A DNA stretch of 64,000 nt from Kazachstania africana CBS 2517 (taxonomy: Eukaryota > Ascomycota > Saccharomycetes > Saccharomycetales > Saccharomycetaceae), in the NCBI RefSeq assembly GCF_000304475.1, contig NC_018940.1:310001-374000 (forward strand). The letters are read 5' to 3'. Below are positions 49,860-59,435 of the stretch, in pieces (positions within the stretch are counted from its first letter, which is position 1; each line of letters starts with the position of its first letter). The notes beneath the pieces were generated by a model, which was given only the letters and a program-made list of their open reading frames with translations, did no database searches and was not told the origin of the DNA. A program made the translations under genes and the position numbers.

Positions 49860-52854
49860 ATTGTATGATGAAGGTAATAACCCTGCTTTCGCTATTCTCG
49901 TAATATCGAATGGTCAAATTAAAATCGAAAGCCATTATAAATGAGCAGGAGGAAATTAAATCCATCAAAAACTTTTATAAATGGTGGCCCTTCATATCCA
50001 TCAATATTGTTGCCGGAGGTACTTTTATTTTGATGCACTTGAATAAATTAACAAGCCATTCTGATTCCATGACAGCCTCACTGCAGCAATATATTCCGCA
50101 TGAGTAGATGAGAGATTGATTGCACTCTTTTGCTTCTTGGAAGACCATGTCACTGTACCACTAGCTATTCGAGTGACGTTTCTCGCTGTAGAATATGGCA
50201 TGTCAGTAACCGAACCATGGGAGGCGTCTGAATATATATCCAACCGTTATAGGACGGCCCCTATCATACATTAGCCCGTGATAGTGGGTGGTATAAAGGT
50301 ATTGCACCACCCTGTGAGCACCTTTCATGTGAACCTCCTGCAGATTTTTCAAGAACCTAGAAGGAGTAGATACCGCATGAGCAACATCAGGACGACCAGA
50401 ATTAGCAATGAAGAGTAATTGACCGATAAGACTTTGATATGGAGTAACTTTGGACAAAGGAGCAGAGTTAGAATCGAAGTAGTTAGTAGAAGGTGAAAGT
50501 GGGGAGTTAACTGATTTGTGAGTTACCATATCACTAATAGAAGCAGAGGGAAGTAATATAATCAGCCATATCCAGAGATATATGAGAATCCGTTTGTGTG
50601 ATAGTCATGCCCAAAAATTTATTGACTGAACCGAGACCCTTCATGGAATAGATACGCTTCAGAGCGTTTTTGCATTTCTCAATACTAGCAATAGTGGGAC
50701 CAGAAATCAGGAGATCATCGACACAGATGAAAACCATGCCAACGGATGTGTCTCTGAAGTACAGACCATGTTCACCCTCATGACGTGTGAATCCTAGCTG
50801 AATGAGAGACAGATCTATATGCTTATTCCGTAGTAGCGGCGATTGCTTCAACCCGTACATCCCCCTCTAGTCTCCACACCCAATCAGGATGATTGGTGTC
50901 AATAAATCCAGGAGGCTGACGAACGTACACAGGTTCATCCAATTTAGAATTTAGGAAAGCTGTGTCAACATCCATCTGGTGAATCAAATAACTCATAGTA
51001 GCAGAAAGCGCCAGAAATACCCGAACTGACGCATAATGAATAACCGGCGAAAATGTTTCTGTATAGTCAATACTCGCACGTTGTCGGTGACCTTGAGCAA
51101 CTAGCCTAGCTTTGGCAGTATTGTTACTCTTAAGGGTGAATACCCAACGAGTACCTAAAGGACGAGCGTCACCTGGAGCAGGAACAAGTTTAAAAGTAGA
51201 TTGCTTTTGAAAAGCATTTAGTTCTTTTTCACACGCAGCCCGCCAGATGTTAGCATCGAGGCGAGCCATGGCTTGTTTAATGGTATTGGGAGCAGCAGAT
51301 AGTAGGCCTTGAGAAGAAAAGGCCGTTGCAACAGCACTTAATGCTAAGTGCTGAGCCGAAACATTTATAAAAGAAGAGTCAGATGCAGAAGGGGATGGAG
51401 GATTCGATGATAGTTGGTTGAAAAGAGGAGATATAATAGTTCTGACTGAACCACCATGATTATCAGCAGAAATAAAAGAGCCAGGAGTAATACCAGTAGT
51501 ATTAAAGTCAGGAATTGAAAGATCGCCAATTGGAAAGCCACTTGGAGACCAATTAGGATGAGAGCGTATAGCCGCTGAATGAAGTTCTTCAAGAGAAGTA
51601 GGTTCGGAAGCAGTAGATTGAGTAACAGCACGAATGACCTGATCGTCAGGTGTTGTGACTTGGGTGACAATAGGAATTGATGGCAGATCGTTCTCCAGCA
51701 TAACCCCCCGCTTCTTGGTGGGTTGAGAAGTAGGAAGTAAAGCATCCGTAGGTGTGATATCCGTTGGAGGAGGATTGCTTCTCTTGGGGTGGCGACGTAA
51801 CTGTTCTACCATGTTAGTAGCTGAATGGAGAGCGTCAGTAAGACGTTTATTTTCGTCAGTGACAGCAGTAATTTGATCTTGAGCCTGTGAGATAGTGGTC
51901 TCATGGGTTTTTGTAATATTATTGATCTCGGCAAGTAATTCCTCTGCTGTAGCATGGGAAGTGGTACTTAACTCTTCTGAATCTGAAATCATCTCAGGTT
52001 CATCTGCCAGATCTGAGATTACACTAGACTCACGTTCTGTAGGCTCATCGCATTTGTCACTGCTGTCAGTTATGGGTTCGATGGCTTTTCTTGGAACCCC
52101 CAACACAGCACCAGTTGATGGATACACTGGAATCCCCCCTATCACGGAAGTAGCAAAGTCATGGGATTCAACCGTGGCTTTGGAATTTTCTAATGGGAAA
52201 ACCATTTCATCAAATTTCACCTGGGTAGACACATATATTTTCTTCGACGGAGGATAAAAGATACGATAGCCTTTATGGTCAGAATCATAACCAACGTGAA
52301 TACCAGCAATGGCTGTAGGAGCAAATTTCCCATCTCTATTGGAAGCAGGTAAAGTAGTATAAGCAGCGCATCCAAATATACGTAAATGATTGATATTTAG
52401 AGCAGATGAAGGAATGTTTCGCCAAACACATAGAGGCACCATGTTATTTTTGGACGCAACAGGTGTTCTGTTAATCAAATAAACTGCGGTGGGACACGGC
52501 CTCAGGCCATAAAGAAGGAGGGACCCGACCCCCAATTAATAAACAGCGAGTTTTTTCTTCAATGGAGCGATGAGCACGCTCAACAGCACCATTTTGGAAG
52601 CTAGAGTAAGGGACCGTTAATTGATGAATTATACCCTTACTTTTGAAGAATTCATGCAAAGCTGAATTAATAAATTCACCACCGTTATCTGTACGAACAG
52701 CACCAACACGATAACTGCCTCTTGATGAGAAGTAATTTTCAGTAGCAGTAATCCATTCAATAAACTTTTGAGCAGCTTCTCCCTTGCTCTTTAAATGGAC
52801 TACCGAATAGTAGCGGGAGTAGGCACTCACCTCTGACAAGTTTTTCTTGACCAC
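49860..52854 (-). mobile_element. Decayed Ty1/copia retrotransposon pol fragment
   Basis: Reading leftwards, the fragment holds the integrase core (from the SRYYSVV segment through VRTDNGGEF to the DDE glutamate in GAVERAHRSIEE), the integrase C-terminus and Ser/Thr-rich linker, reverse transcriptase (QMDVDTAFLNS; ICVDDLLISG near 50720), and RNase H (IYSDASHGSVTD, SSTHAEYIAA), with the RNase H tail degraded from about 50075 to 49860. Gag, protease and the first integrase Asp are missing at the right end. Frameshifts interrupt it near 52495, 50862, 50545, 50245 and 50075. No LTR was recognised at either end. One segment (52535-50823) is still open for 570 codons, so decay is not ancient. The order INT-RT-RNaseH identifies Ty1/copia; the family is not assigned. 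Confidence 0.88.
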
Positions 52855-52945
52855 CCGTGATGCCTGCTCCCGTTATTATTCGGTAATCCATGTCAAGGCC
52901 AAGGGAGAAGCAGCTGAAAAATTTATTGAATGAAATTACCACACT
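52733..52945. repeat. Head-to-head inverted pair of integrase fragments
   Basis: Arms of about 85-94 bp (52733-52826 and 52861-52945) are inverted around a 34-bp spacer. The best-matched part is the 25-bp TACCGAATAG...AGGCA against TGCC...TATTCGGTA, with 3 mismatches. Both copies begin at nearly the same point of the integrase gene. Confidence 0.8.
52861..52945 (+). mobile_element. Second Ty1/copia integrase fragment, opposite strand
   Basis: The plus strand here encodes ACSRYYSVIHVKAKGEAAEKF, matching about 18 of 24 positions of the integrase segment encoded on the minus strand at 52742-52826. Homology fades after about 52945 following a one-base indel. This is a separate, diverged copy (about 80% identical DNA by eye), not a mirror duplication of the same copy. 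Confidence 0.8.
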
Positions 52946-53461
52946 GAAGATAAGGCAATTTTGTGTTTTCCAGCATAAGTTTTCTCTAGCGTAGTGTAAG
53001 CAATAAAGCCTCTTTTTTATCAAGAGCAGTGTATTTTTGTCTACATTGAAGTAATTTACCGCGGATAAACCACTTTTCATTAATTTTCTTTTACCTTTCA
53101 GTAACTCTGTTAAACAAATGCTGATGAAAGCAGCGAAACTCTTTTGGGAGGTATACCTAGCAGTGGCGTGAAGCGGTAAGACCTCTTAGTTCACAGAATC
53201 AAAAGGTAGTAGGTTTTACAGTTATGAAAGGAGGATTTAACAAAAACTTATTACAAGGTGGCCCTAGCTTATGTCACATGAAAAAGAATAGCCCGGCTTA
53301 AAACACATTACGGCGGCAAAAAATCTGCTTTGATATTCTAAAAGTGTCTATCGATGCATTGTATACATAGTAATAATTATATATATGTGTAAGTGATGTA
53401 AAAATAATGAATACAAGTATGGAAAAAGTTGTGCAAAATATGTTAAGTGAGTTGACCGTTT
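52946..53461. other. Gene-free region between Ty fragments and STE20 3' end
   Basis: 516 bp with no gene. It may contain more retroelement wreckage, but no LTR ends (TG...CA) or primer site could be identified by eye. Confidence 0.45.
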
Positions 53462-56119
53462 TTACAGGTTTTTGAAATCGGCATTTGCCTGTACGGCTTC
53501 TTCATTATTTTTTTCAACAGTAGTGTGGGCTTCTTCTTCAACGTCCTCTTTATTAAGAGTGTCCTCCGCATATGTCTCTTCCTCAGTTATCTCTGCTTCT
53601 TCTTCCAATTTTTTCATCCGCGCTAGCTTGACTAGTGGAGACAAAGTTTCGGTTTTTTCAGAAAATTCTACTATAAACCTGTCATTTAGTAGTTCTGTAG
53701 CTGATGCTCTTTCATGAGGATCAACCTTGAGACACCAATCAAGGAAGGCTTTTAGACACTCACTGAGTGAATCGGGATCCTTCAATTCTGGTGTACCATT
53801 AGTAGCAATCAAATACAGGGCTCTTAATGGTGTTTCATTTAGGTAAGGGGGCTCTCCCTCTATCATCTCTATAATCATAATACCAAGTGACCAAATGTCA
53901 ACCTTTGGCCCATATTCTTTTCTAGAAACAACTTCAGGAGCCATCCAATATGGCGTACCAACCATTGTTGTTCTTTTCAGGTTTATTTCATTGATTTGGG
54001 CACAAAAGCCGAAATCTGTCAATTTGATATCACCGCTTAATGATAGAAGTACGTTATCAGACTTAATATCCCTATGGATCACACCCTTTGAATGTAAAAA
54101 TCTCAAACCGTTTAAAGTCTCTCGGGTGACAGTACTAATCTGTTGTTCTGTCAGAATGCAATGTGTGACAACATCAGTTAGAGAACCACCCTTCATGTAT
54201 TCCATAATGACCCAAAGGTTACCATTTAAGAAATAGGAGTCTATAAAGTTGACAATATTTTCATGCCTGCTGGCCTTCATGACAAGGATTTCATTTACAA
54301 TAAGTTCTTTCTTAGGCTGTTTTTCAAAATTCATTTTTTTAATAGCAACAGACGCCTCTGTGTTGACGTCGGTTGCTGTGTAAACACCACCTGATGCGCC
54401 TTGGCCGATTTTAATCAAGTTGACATACTTTTGTGTAGGATCACCTCCCGAACAAATTTCAGCTAGCTTATTAAGTACTTCCTTTTTACGTCTTTCTTTC
54501 TCTATTTGTTTTTTAGAGTCTCTCCTTGCTATAGCTTTCGAAGCCTTTGCCGAGTCACCTTTTGGAATGGGTGGTAGTTCTTTTTTCGAAGGTTCAATAT
54601 GCTCCAATACATTTTCCTGCAATTTCTTCGGAGTGTCAATATTTGACGATTCACTATATGGAATAGTTTTACTTACAGAAGGTGATGCTATAGGTGATTG
54701 CTTGGTTGCATCGATTGTTCTGCCAGAAGGGGGTTTAGGAGCAGGTCTAGTTGGAATGAACTTTTCATTTGATTGTGAATAATTCGTGGCGCTATTTGAA
54801 GTTAAGTTCACCGAACCTATTGAAATAATATTTGACTGTGGTGTGGACAACAAAGGAGAGTTATTTAAGGTACTTGAGGGAGTAAACGTATTATTGTGCT
54901 GATTGATCTTTGGAGTACTCACGGATAATAAATCAGAATTTGTTTTCAACATTCTTGCAGATGAACGATTTGAGGAAGATGAATTAGATGAAGGAAAGCT
55001 CATGTTACTATTATTAAATGTCTTGATTATTTTAGCTTCGCCGTTGCTTTCAGTAACGTCTTGATAAAACTTGACGATATCAACCATAGTTCCCATATTT
55101 TGTTGTTGTTCCTTTTTAGTGATACCATTTGATGTAAGCAGTCTTTCCCACTCAGCAGGTAAGCCGATATACTCACCTGTTTTAGAATCTATACCAACAT
55201 GATGCACGTGCTTGGCGTTATAAGGAGTAGATATTTTGATGGAAAAGACGTTACTGCTCGGTGTACCATTTAAAGATGAAGATGAAGATGAAGATCTCTT
55301 ATTATATTCAGTTGAATTTCTTTTGATATTGCTGACAAAGGAGGAAAAGACTCCCTTCATTATTCTTGAACCTGCACCACCACTAGATTTATTTAAATGA
55401 CCAGAACTATCATTGCTGTGGCTGCTCATGGTGCTAGTGTTGCTATCTCTATTACTAAAAGTTGCACTGTTCTTATTACCTTTTTTCTTAGTAGAATGTA
55501 TGCTAAAGGATCTAAATGGAGAAGAACCTGAAATGCCGAAGGTGGAAGATGATATGTTCGAGCTTTTCTTTTCATCAATGATTGCAGGAGATGGAGAAGG
55601 GGTCGTTTGAGGTAATTTTGGAGTGGCAGAACGTGACGTGCTACTTGAATTATTAAATGCTGTACCTATTGAATGTCTAATTTTTCTATCTTCTTTCACC
55701 ACTGTTGATGGTGATGGTTTGTTATCATTTGGCAAAATTGGCGTTCTGTTTCCATCATTGTGGTTATTACTACTGTTACCAGATGATAAATTACTTATAA
55801 TTGACGACGAAGAGACTCTTTTAAATTGAATAGGGTCATCGAGAGTATTGTTTTTACTATCTATTGTTGTATCGATATCATGATCTTTTGTTCTGTTTGA
55901 TATATGTACAAATTGATTTGTGTTTTTAGGATCCATGGACTTATAACTATTTTCTTCTTCCTCTTCTTGTTCTTCATCATCATGCAACGCATTGACATTT
56001 AAAGTAGCTGGTGTCCTTGGTAAATAGAAATTTTCGTCGGTATTAGAATCTGTTTCTTGAGCGTTGGATTCATCCACAACTTGTTCCGTTAAATTAGTAG
56101 CGTCCGTTGCAAATGTCAT
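53462..56119 (-). CDS. STE20: PAK-family protein kinase Ste20
   Basis: 885 residues (S. cerevisiae 939). A long Ser/Asn-rich N-terminus leads to a CRIB domain at about 293-330 (ISTPYNAKHVHHVGID) that binds Cdc42-GTP. The kinase domain is at about 567-820: GQGASGGVYTA, VAIKKM, HRDIKSDNVLL near 678, DFGFCAQ near 703 and GTPYWMAPE near 722. A C-terminal SPLVKLARMKK near 829 matches the Gbeta (Ste4)-binding motif. There is no PH domain, which excludes the Cla4/Skm1 group. Ste20 phosphorylates Ste11 in the mating, filamentation and osmosensing MAPK pathways. It opens the chromosome-VIII-like block on the right of the breakpoint. The start is an ATG at 56119. Confidence 0.96.
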   Translation of the reverse strand: MTFATDATNLTEQVVDESNAQETDSNTDENFYLPRTPATLNVNALHDDEEQEEEEENSYKSMDPKNTNQFVHISNRTKDHDIDTTIDSKNNTLDDPIQFKRVSSSSIISNLSSGNSSNNHNDGNRTPILPNDNKPSPSTVVKEDRKIRHSIGTAFNNSSSTSRSATPKLPQTTPSPSPAIIDEKKSSNISSSTFGISGSSPFRSFSIHSTKKKGNKNSATFSNRDSNTSTMSSHSNDSSGHLNKSSGGAGSRIMKGVFSSFVSNIKRNSTEYNKRSSSSSSSLNGTPSSNVFSIKISTPYNAKHVHHVGIDSKTGEYIGLPAEWERLLTSNGITKKEQQQNMGTMVDIVKFYQDVTESNGEAKIIKTFNNSNMSFPSSNSSSSNRSSARMLKTNSDLLSVSTPKINQHNNTFTPSSTLNNSPLLSTPQSNIISIGSVNLTSNSATNYSQSNEKFIPTRPAPKPPSGRTIDATKQSPIASPSVSKTIPYSESSNIDTPKKLQENVLEHIEPSKKELPPIPKGDSAKASKAIARRDSKKQIEKERRKKEVLNKLAEICSGGDPTQKYVNLIKIGQGASGGVYTATDVNTEASVAIKKMNFEKQPKKELIVNEILVMKASRHENIVNFIDSYFLNGNLWVIMEYMKGGSLTDVVTHCILTEQQISTVTRETLNGLRFLHSKGVIHRDIKSDNVLLSLSGDIKLTDFGFCAQINEINLKRTTMVGTPYWMAPEVVSRKEYGPKVDIWSLGIMIIEMIEGEPPYLNETPLRALYLIATNGTPELKDPDSLSECLKAFLDWCLKVDPHERASATELLNDRFIVEFSEKTETLSPLVKLARMKKLEEEAEITEEETYAEDTLNKEDVEEEAHTTVEKNNEEAVQANADFKNL

Positions 56120-56658
56120 TTTCTTTTATTGCTAGTATAACCGTTTATCTCACCTTATTCGTAAAAGAAATTGTTGTTCCAGCTATCGTTGTACGTTCTT
56201 TCTTAAAAGGATGAAAGGATCTAATTAATTACAGCAGTGTTGAAATATGGGCAAGATAATTCGATGTGGTACAATGGAGGAGGTTTTCACAATAAAGCTA
56301 CTGTTTATTATCAATGTTTCTAATGAAATTAATTTCAACTGTAGGAAATTTCTTTGTTTCCTGATTTGTCCGAGGCAAATATGTCAGTAGATGAGTGAGA
56401 ATATTGCTCGTATATTTCTTGGCGGGAAACAAAGACAAGAAGACAAACATTACAGACACTATAAAATACTACTATTACTACTATTACTATTGATACTGGT
56501 CTTATTACAAAGAACGGCGAGCGAACATATGCTCTCAACTTCAAAGTGTCACCCTCCATTTACGAATTCCAATTTGTCAAACAAAAATTCTTCACAACTT
56601 TTTTTCTCGAAGAAAAAAAAATCGCAGTGAAAATGTATCACTTTCTACGTAGCATCGA

Positions 56659-56668
56659 AAATTTTTCA
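56659..56668. promoter_or_regulatory. RRPE motif (reverse), MRT4 promoter
   Basis: AAATTTTTCA, the reverse complement of the RRPE consensus TGAAAAATTT, 153 bp upstream of the MRT4 ATG. Confidence 0.6.
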
Positions 56669-56697
56669 TCGAAAGGCAAAAGAAAAAAATTTCTGCA

Positions 56698-56707
56698 TGA
56701 AAAATTT
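56698..56707. promoter_or_regulatory. RRPE motif, MRT4 promoter
   Basis: Perfect TGAAAAATTT (Stb3 site), 114 bp upstream of the MRT4 ATG and 7 bp from the PAC element. Confidence 0.72.
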
Positions 56708-56713
56708 TGGTGA

Positions 56714-56722
56714 GCGATGAGC
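56714..56722. promoter_or_regulatory. PAC motif, MRT4 promoter
   Basis: GCGATGAGC, identical to the PAC sites upstream of UTP18, 99 bp upstream of the MRT4 ATG. The adjacent RRPE pair makes a typical Ribi promoter. Confidence 0.75.
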
Positions 56723-56820
56723 TTTCTCGAGAAAAACAGAGACTTCTTCTTGATTTATTGCTAGTGGGTATTGTAGAGTGAAAGACGTTTAGTAGTGTAC
56801 CAACAGACAGATAACACGCC

Positions 56821-57531
56821 ATGCCTAGATCAAAACGTTCAAAGTTAGTGACTTTAGCTCAAACCGATAAGAAAGGTAGAGAAAATAAAGAGAGGATATT
56901 CGACGAAATAAGGGAAGCACTAGACACTTACAGATACGTATGGATCTTACATCTAGACGACGTTAGAACACCGGTATTACAAGAGATTAGAACCGCTTGG
57001 ACCGGTTCAAAATTAATCATGGGTAAGCAAAAGGTCCTACAAAAGGCTATAGGTGATAACGTTACCAATGAATATAAAGATAATTTACATAAATTATCAA
57101 AATTTTTCACTGGTGTCACTGGTCTTTTATTCACAAATGAAGATGTTGAAACCGTCAAGGACTATTTCAGAGCATACTCAAGATCTGATTATTCAAGACC
57201 AAATTCTATTGCTCCATTAACTTTTGTAATTCCAAGTGGTATTGTCTATTCTCGTGGTGGTCAAATTCCAATCGAAGAAGATATTCCAATGGTCCATTCT
57301 TTAGAACCAACTTTCAGAAACAAATTTAATATTCCAACAACAATCAAGAAAGGTAAAATCACTATCGATAGCCCATATACAGTTTGTGAAGAGGGTAAGA
57401 AGTTAGATGTTAGACAAGCTTTGATATTAAAACAATTTGGTATTGCCGCCTCCGAATTCAAAGTCAAAATCTCTGCATTCTATGATACTGAGTCAGCCGA
57501 AGTTGAGAAAGTTAACATCAATATGGAATAA
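56821..57531 (+). CDS. MRT4: 60S ribosome assembly factor Mrt4 (uL10-like)
   Basis: 236 residues, the same length as S. cerevisiae Mrt4. It is related to the stalk-base protein P0/uL10 but lacks the acidic C-terminal stalk tail. The start MPRSKRSKLVTLAQTDKKGRENKERIFDEIR and KLIMGKQKVLQKAIG are characteristic. Mrt4 occupies the P0 site on nucleolar pre-60S particles and is released by Yvh1. In S. cerevisiae it lies on chromosome XI (YKL009W, beside LAC1), whereas its flanking genes here (STE20, SHU1) are on VIII, showing different gene loss after the genome duplication. It has PAC and RRPE promoter elements. Confidence 0.97.
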   Translation: MPRSKRSKLVTLAQTDKKGRENKERIFDEIREALDTYRYVWILHLDDVRTPVLQEIRTAWTGSKLIMGKQKVLQKAIGDNVTNEYKDNLHKLSKFFTGVTGLLFTNEDVETVKDYFRAYSRSDYSRPNSIAPLTFVIPSGIVYSRGGQIPIEEDIPMVHSLEPTFRNKFNIPTTIKKGKITIDSPYTVCEEGKKLDVRQALILKQFGIAASEFKVKISAFYDTESAEVEKVNINME

Positions 57532-57584
57532 TCAGGCTAACTCATATATATATATACATATATCTACTGTATAATACTTAAAAT

Positions 57585-58076
57585 TTAACATACGTATTTC
57601 CAATATTTTTCAATTTTGAGCAAACCCAAAGAAATTTGAGCTCCTTCATCGATTGGTATAAACTCTAACATATCTATCTCATACTTTCTTTTAATCTTGA
57701 AAATTGAATTGAAAATCAAATTGCTTAACCTAATTTGTTCAACATTCAAATCTTCAGCATTGTCTTCAGTGTTGTACTGTGCAATCAACGAATCAAGGCC
57801 ATATAAAATCAGATTATCATACTGAAACTTATCCTTATCGGCCTCTAACTTCATCAGATACATAAATAAATATTGTAGCCTGTTTAAAAATAATATATGT
57901 ACATTCTTCCTATTATTTTCTATCATTTTTAGGCTCATTGTAATCTGCCCGTCTTCTCCAATATTTCCTATATTCTTCCTGGCTTCCTCTCCCAATGTAA
58001 AAACTAAAGTTTTCTTGTCATTCTCTGCAGCTTTTCCTAGTAATAGTTTTTGCAGAACTTCATAGATAACGGCCAT
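57585..58076 (-). CDS. SHU1: Shu-complex subunit Shu1
   Basis: 163 residues (S. cerevisiae Shu1 150). Segments TLVFTLGEEARK, VHILFLNRLQYLFMYLMKLEAD and DNLILYGLDSL line up with the remembered Shu1 sequence. Shu1 with Shu2, Csm2 and Psy3 promotes Rad51 filament formation and error-free bypass of replication damage. Shu1 evolves fast, so similarity is modest, but its place between STE20 and MRP4 on the minus strand is that of YHL006C. It is convergent with MRT4 (53 bp between stops) and divergent from MRP4 (105 bp). The start is an ATG at 58076. Confidence 0.88.
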   Translation of the reverse strand: MAVIYEVLQKLLLGKAAENDKKTLVFTLGEEARKNIGNIGEDGQITMSLKMIENNRKNVHILFLNRLQYLFMYLMKLEADKDKFQYDNLILYGLDSLIAQYNTEDNAEDLNVEQIRLSNLIFNSIFKIKRKYEIDMLEFIPIDEGAQISLGLLKIEKYWKYVC

Positions 58077-58181
58077 TAAATGTCACTGCTACTCAACTGG
58101 TACAGTAATATATTTTTTGTTAACTCATTCATCCCATAAAAAATAAACGCTTGGTAGATATAACAAGAAAAAAACCAATTT

Positions 58182-59435
58182 ATGATACGAAATAAATCAC
58201 GTAGGTTAAGCAAGGCCAGGAGCATGCAAAAATACATCAGACTTCATCGAAGTTCGTTGCTTCAATTAAGACAATGCTTTGTTCGGTCTCAATATACATC
58301 CACCAAAACTGAATCAAAATTAGGACAAGACTCGCACGAACAGTATGACCCTGAATCGAACTTACTCCGTCAAAAACAATTTAATCAAAACATAACTAAG
58401 CAACTAAGGTCCTTCATGCGATTATCTGGAGATAACTTTACAAAATTTGATGCTATATTGAAAAATCCCTTAACAGCCAAAGAAAAATTACTTGATGAAA
58501 AACTCTCAGAATTTTTAGAAGAATTTTCCAATACAACAGCGTATGAGCATGTACAATACTCTACATCATATTCGACTCCATTAACCAGCGATAGAACTGG
58601 AGCTGCTATAGATAAATTTCCATTTTTAGAAACGTCCTCGAGTGATAAATCCTACACACCTCAAGAGCTGTTCCTACGCCAGCTAAACCATTCTAAGCAT
58701 ATGGCAAGGCTGGGTGCTACATTAAGGAGTTTGTATTTCCCTCAAAGAGATATTTCAAATCCACTGTCGCTTGACAGGATAACTATAAAGAAGCTAATGG
58801 AATCTAATGTTCATCTTGGCCAATCTGTCTCGCTTTTAAGGCCATCGAATCAACAATACATTTATGGTGAATATAAAGGCATTCACATCATTGACTTAAA
58901 TAAGACATTGACCCACTTGAAGAGGGCAAGCAGTGTAATCGAAAAAATTTCCGAAAAAGGAGGTATTATTCTTTACATTGGTACGAAACCTAATCAAAAA
59001 GTTGCCCTGGAAAGGGCCGCGAAACGCTCCAACGGCTATTATGTTGCATCAAGGTGGATTCCCGGTACTTTGACAAACTCAACAGAAATCTCCTCTGTTT
59101 GGGGAAGACATGAAGTTGATGCTGCTGACCTACCGACTGGAAGACAACTAAAGGCGGATGAAAAGAGCAAAATCGTTAAGCCAGATCTCCTAGTGATTTT
59201 AAATCCGAATGATAATAGGATTGCACTGTATGAAGCAATGAAGTCAAGAATACCAACAATAGGGATTATAGATACAGATTCTGAGTCTTCTCTCGTTACC
59301 TATCCAATACCTGGTAATGACGATTCCTTCCGTTCTGTCAACCTAATTTTGGGTGTCTTGTCAAGAGCTGCTGAGAGAGGATTAACTAGACGTTTGAGGC
59401 AAAACAATCGTGTAAATATAGAATCTACTACTTAA
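58182..59435 (+). CDS. MRP4: Mitochondrial small-subunit ribosomal protein uS2m (Mrp4)
   Basis: 417 residues (S. cerevisiae 394). A basic, Arg-rich N-terminus of about 40 residues is a mitochondrial presequence. A yeast-specific extension follows, and the uS2 domain lies at about 203-405 with hallmark segments [37 protein letters not shown] and [10 protein letters not shown]. It is part of the mitoribosome small subunit. In S. cerevisiae MRP4 (YHL004W) also lies between SHU1 and LAG1. Its last 54 bp overlap the annotated end of the opposite-strand LAG1 frame, but see the LAG1 entry. The start is an ATG at 58182. Confidence 0.96.
   Translation: MIRNKSRRLSKARSMQKYIRLHRSSLLQLRQCFVRSQYTSTKTESKLGQDSHEQYDPESNLLRQKQFNQNITKQLRSFMRLSGDNFTKFDAILKNPLTAKEKLLDEKLSEFLEEFSNTTAYEHVQYSTSYSTPLTSDRTGAAIDKFPFLETSSSDKSYTPQELFLRQLNHSKHMARLGATLRSLYFPQRDISNPLSLDRITIKKLMESNVHLGQSVSLLRPSNQQYIYGEYKGIHIIDLNKTLTHLKRASSVIEKISEKGGIILYIGTKPNQKVALERAAKRSNGYYVASRWIPGTLTNSTEISSVWGRHEVDAADLPTGRQLKADEKSKIVKPDLLVILNPNDNRIALYEAMKSRIPTIGIIDTDSESSLVTYPIPGNDDSFRSVNLILGVLSRAAERGLTRRLRQNNRVNIESTT

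Larger units (their letters stand above)
56120..56820. other. Divergent STE20-MRT4 promoter region
   Basis: 701 bp between divergent genes. The MRT4-proximal part carries PAC and RRPE elements. Short frames at 56335-56559, 56391-56630 and 56592-56822 are not credible genes. Confidence 0.6.
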
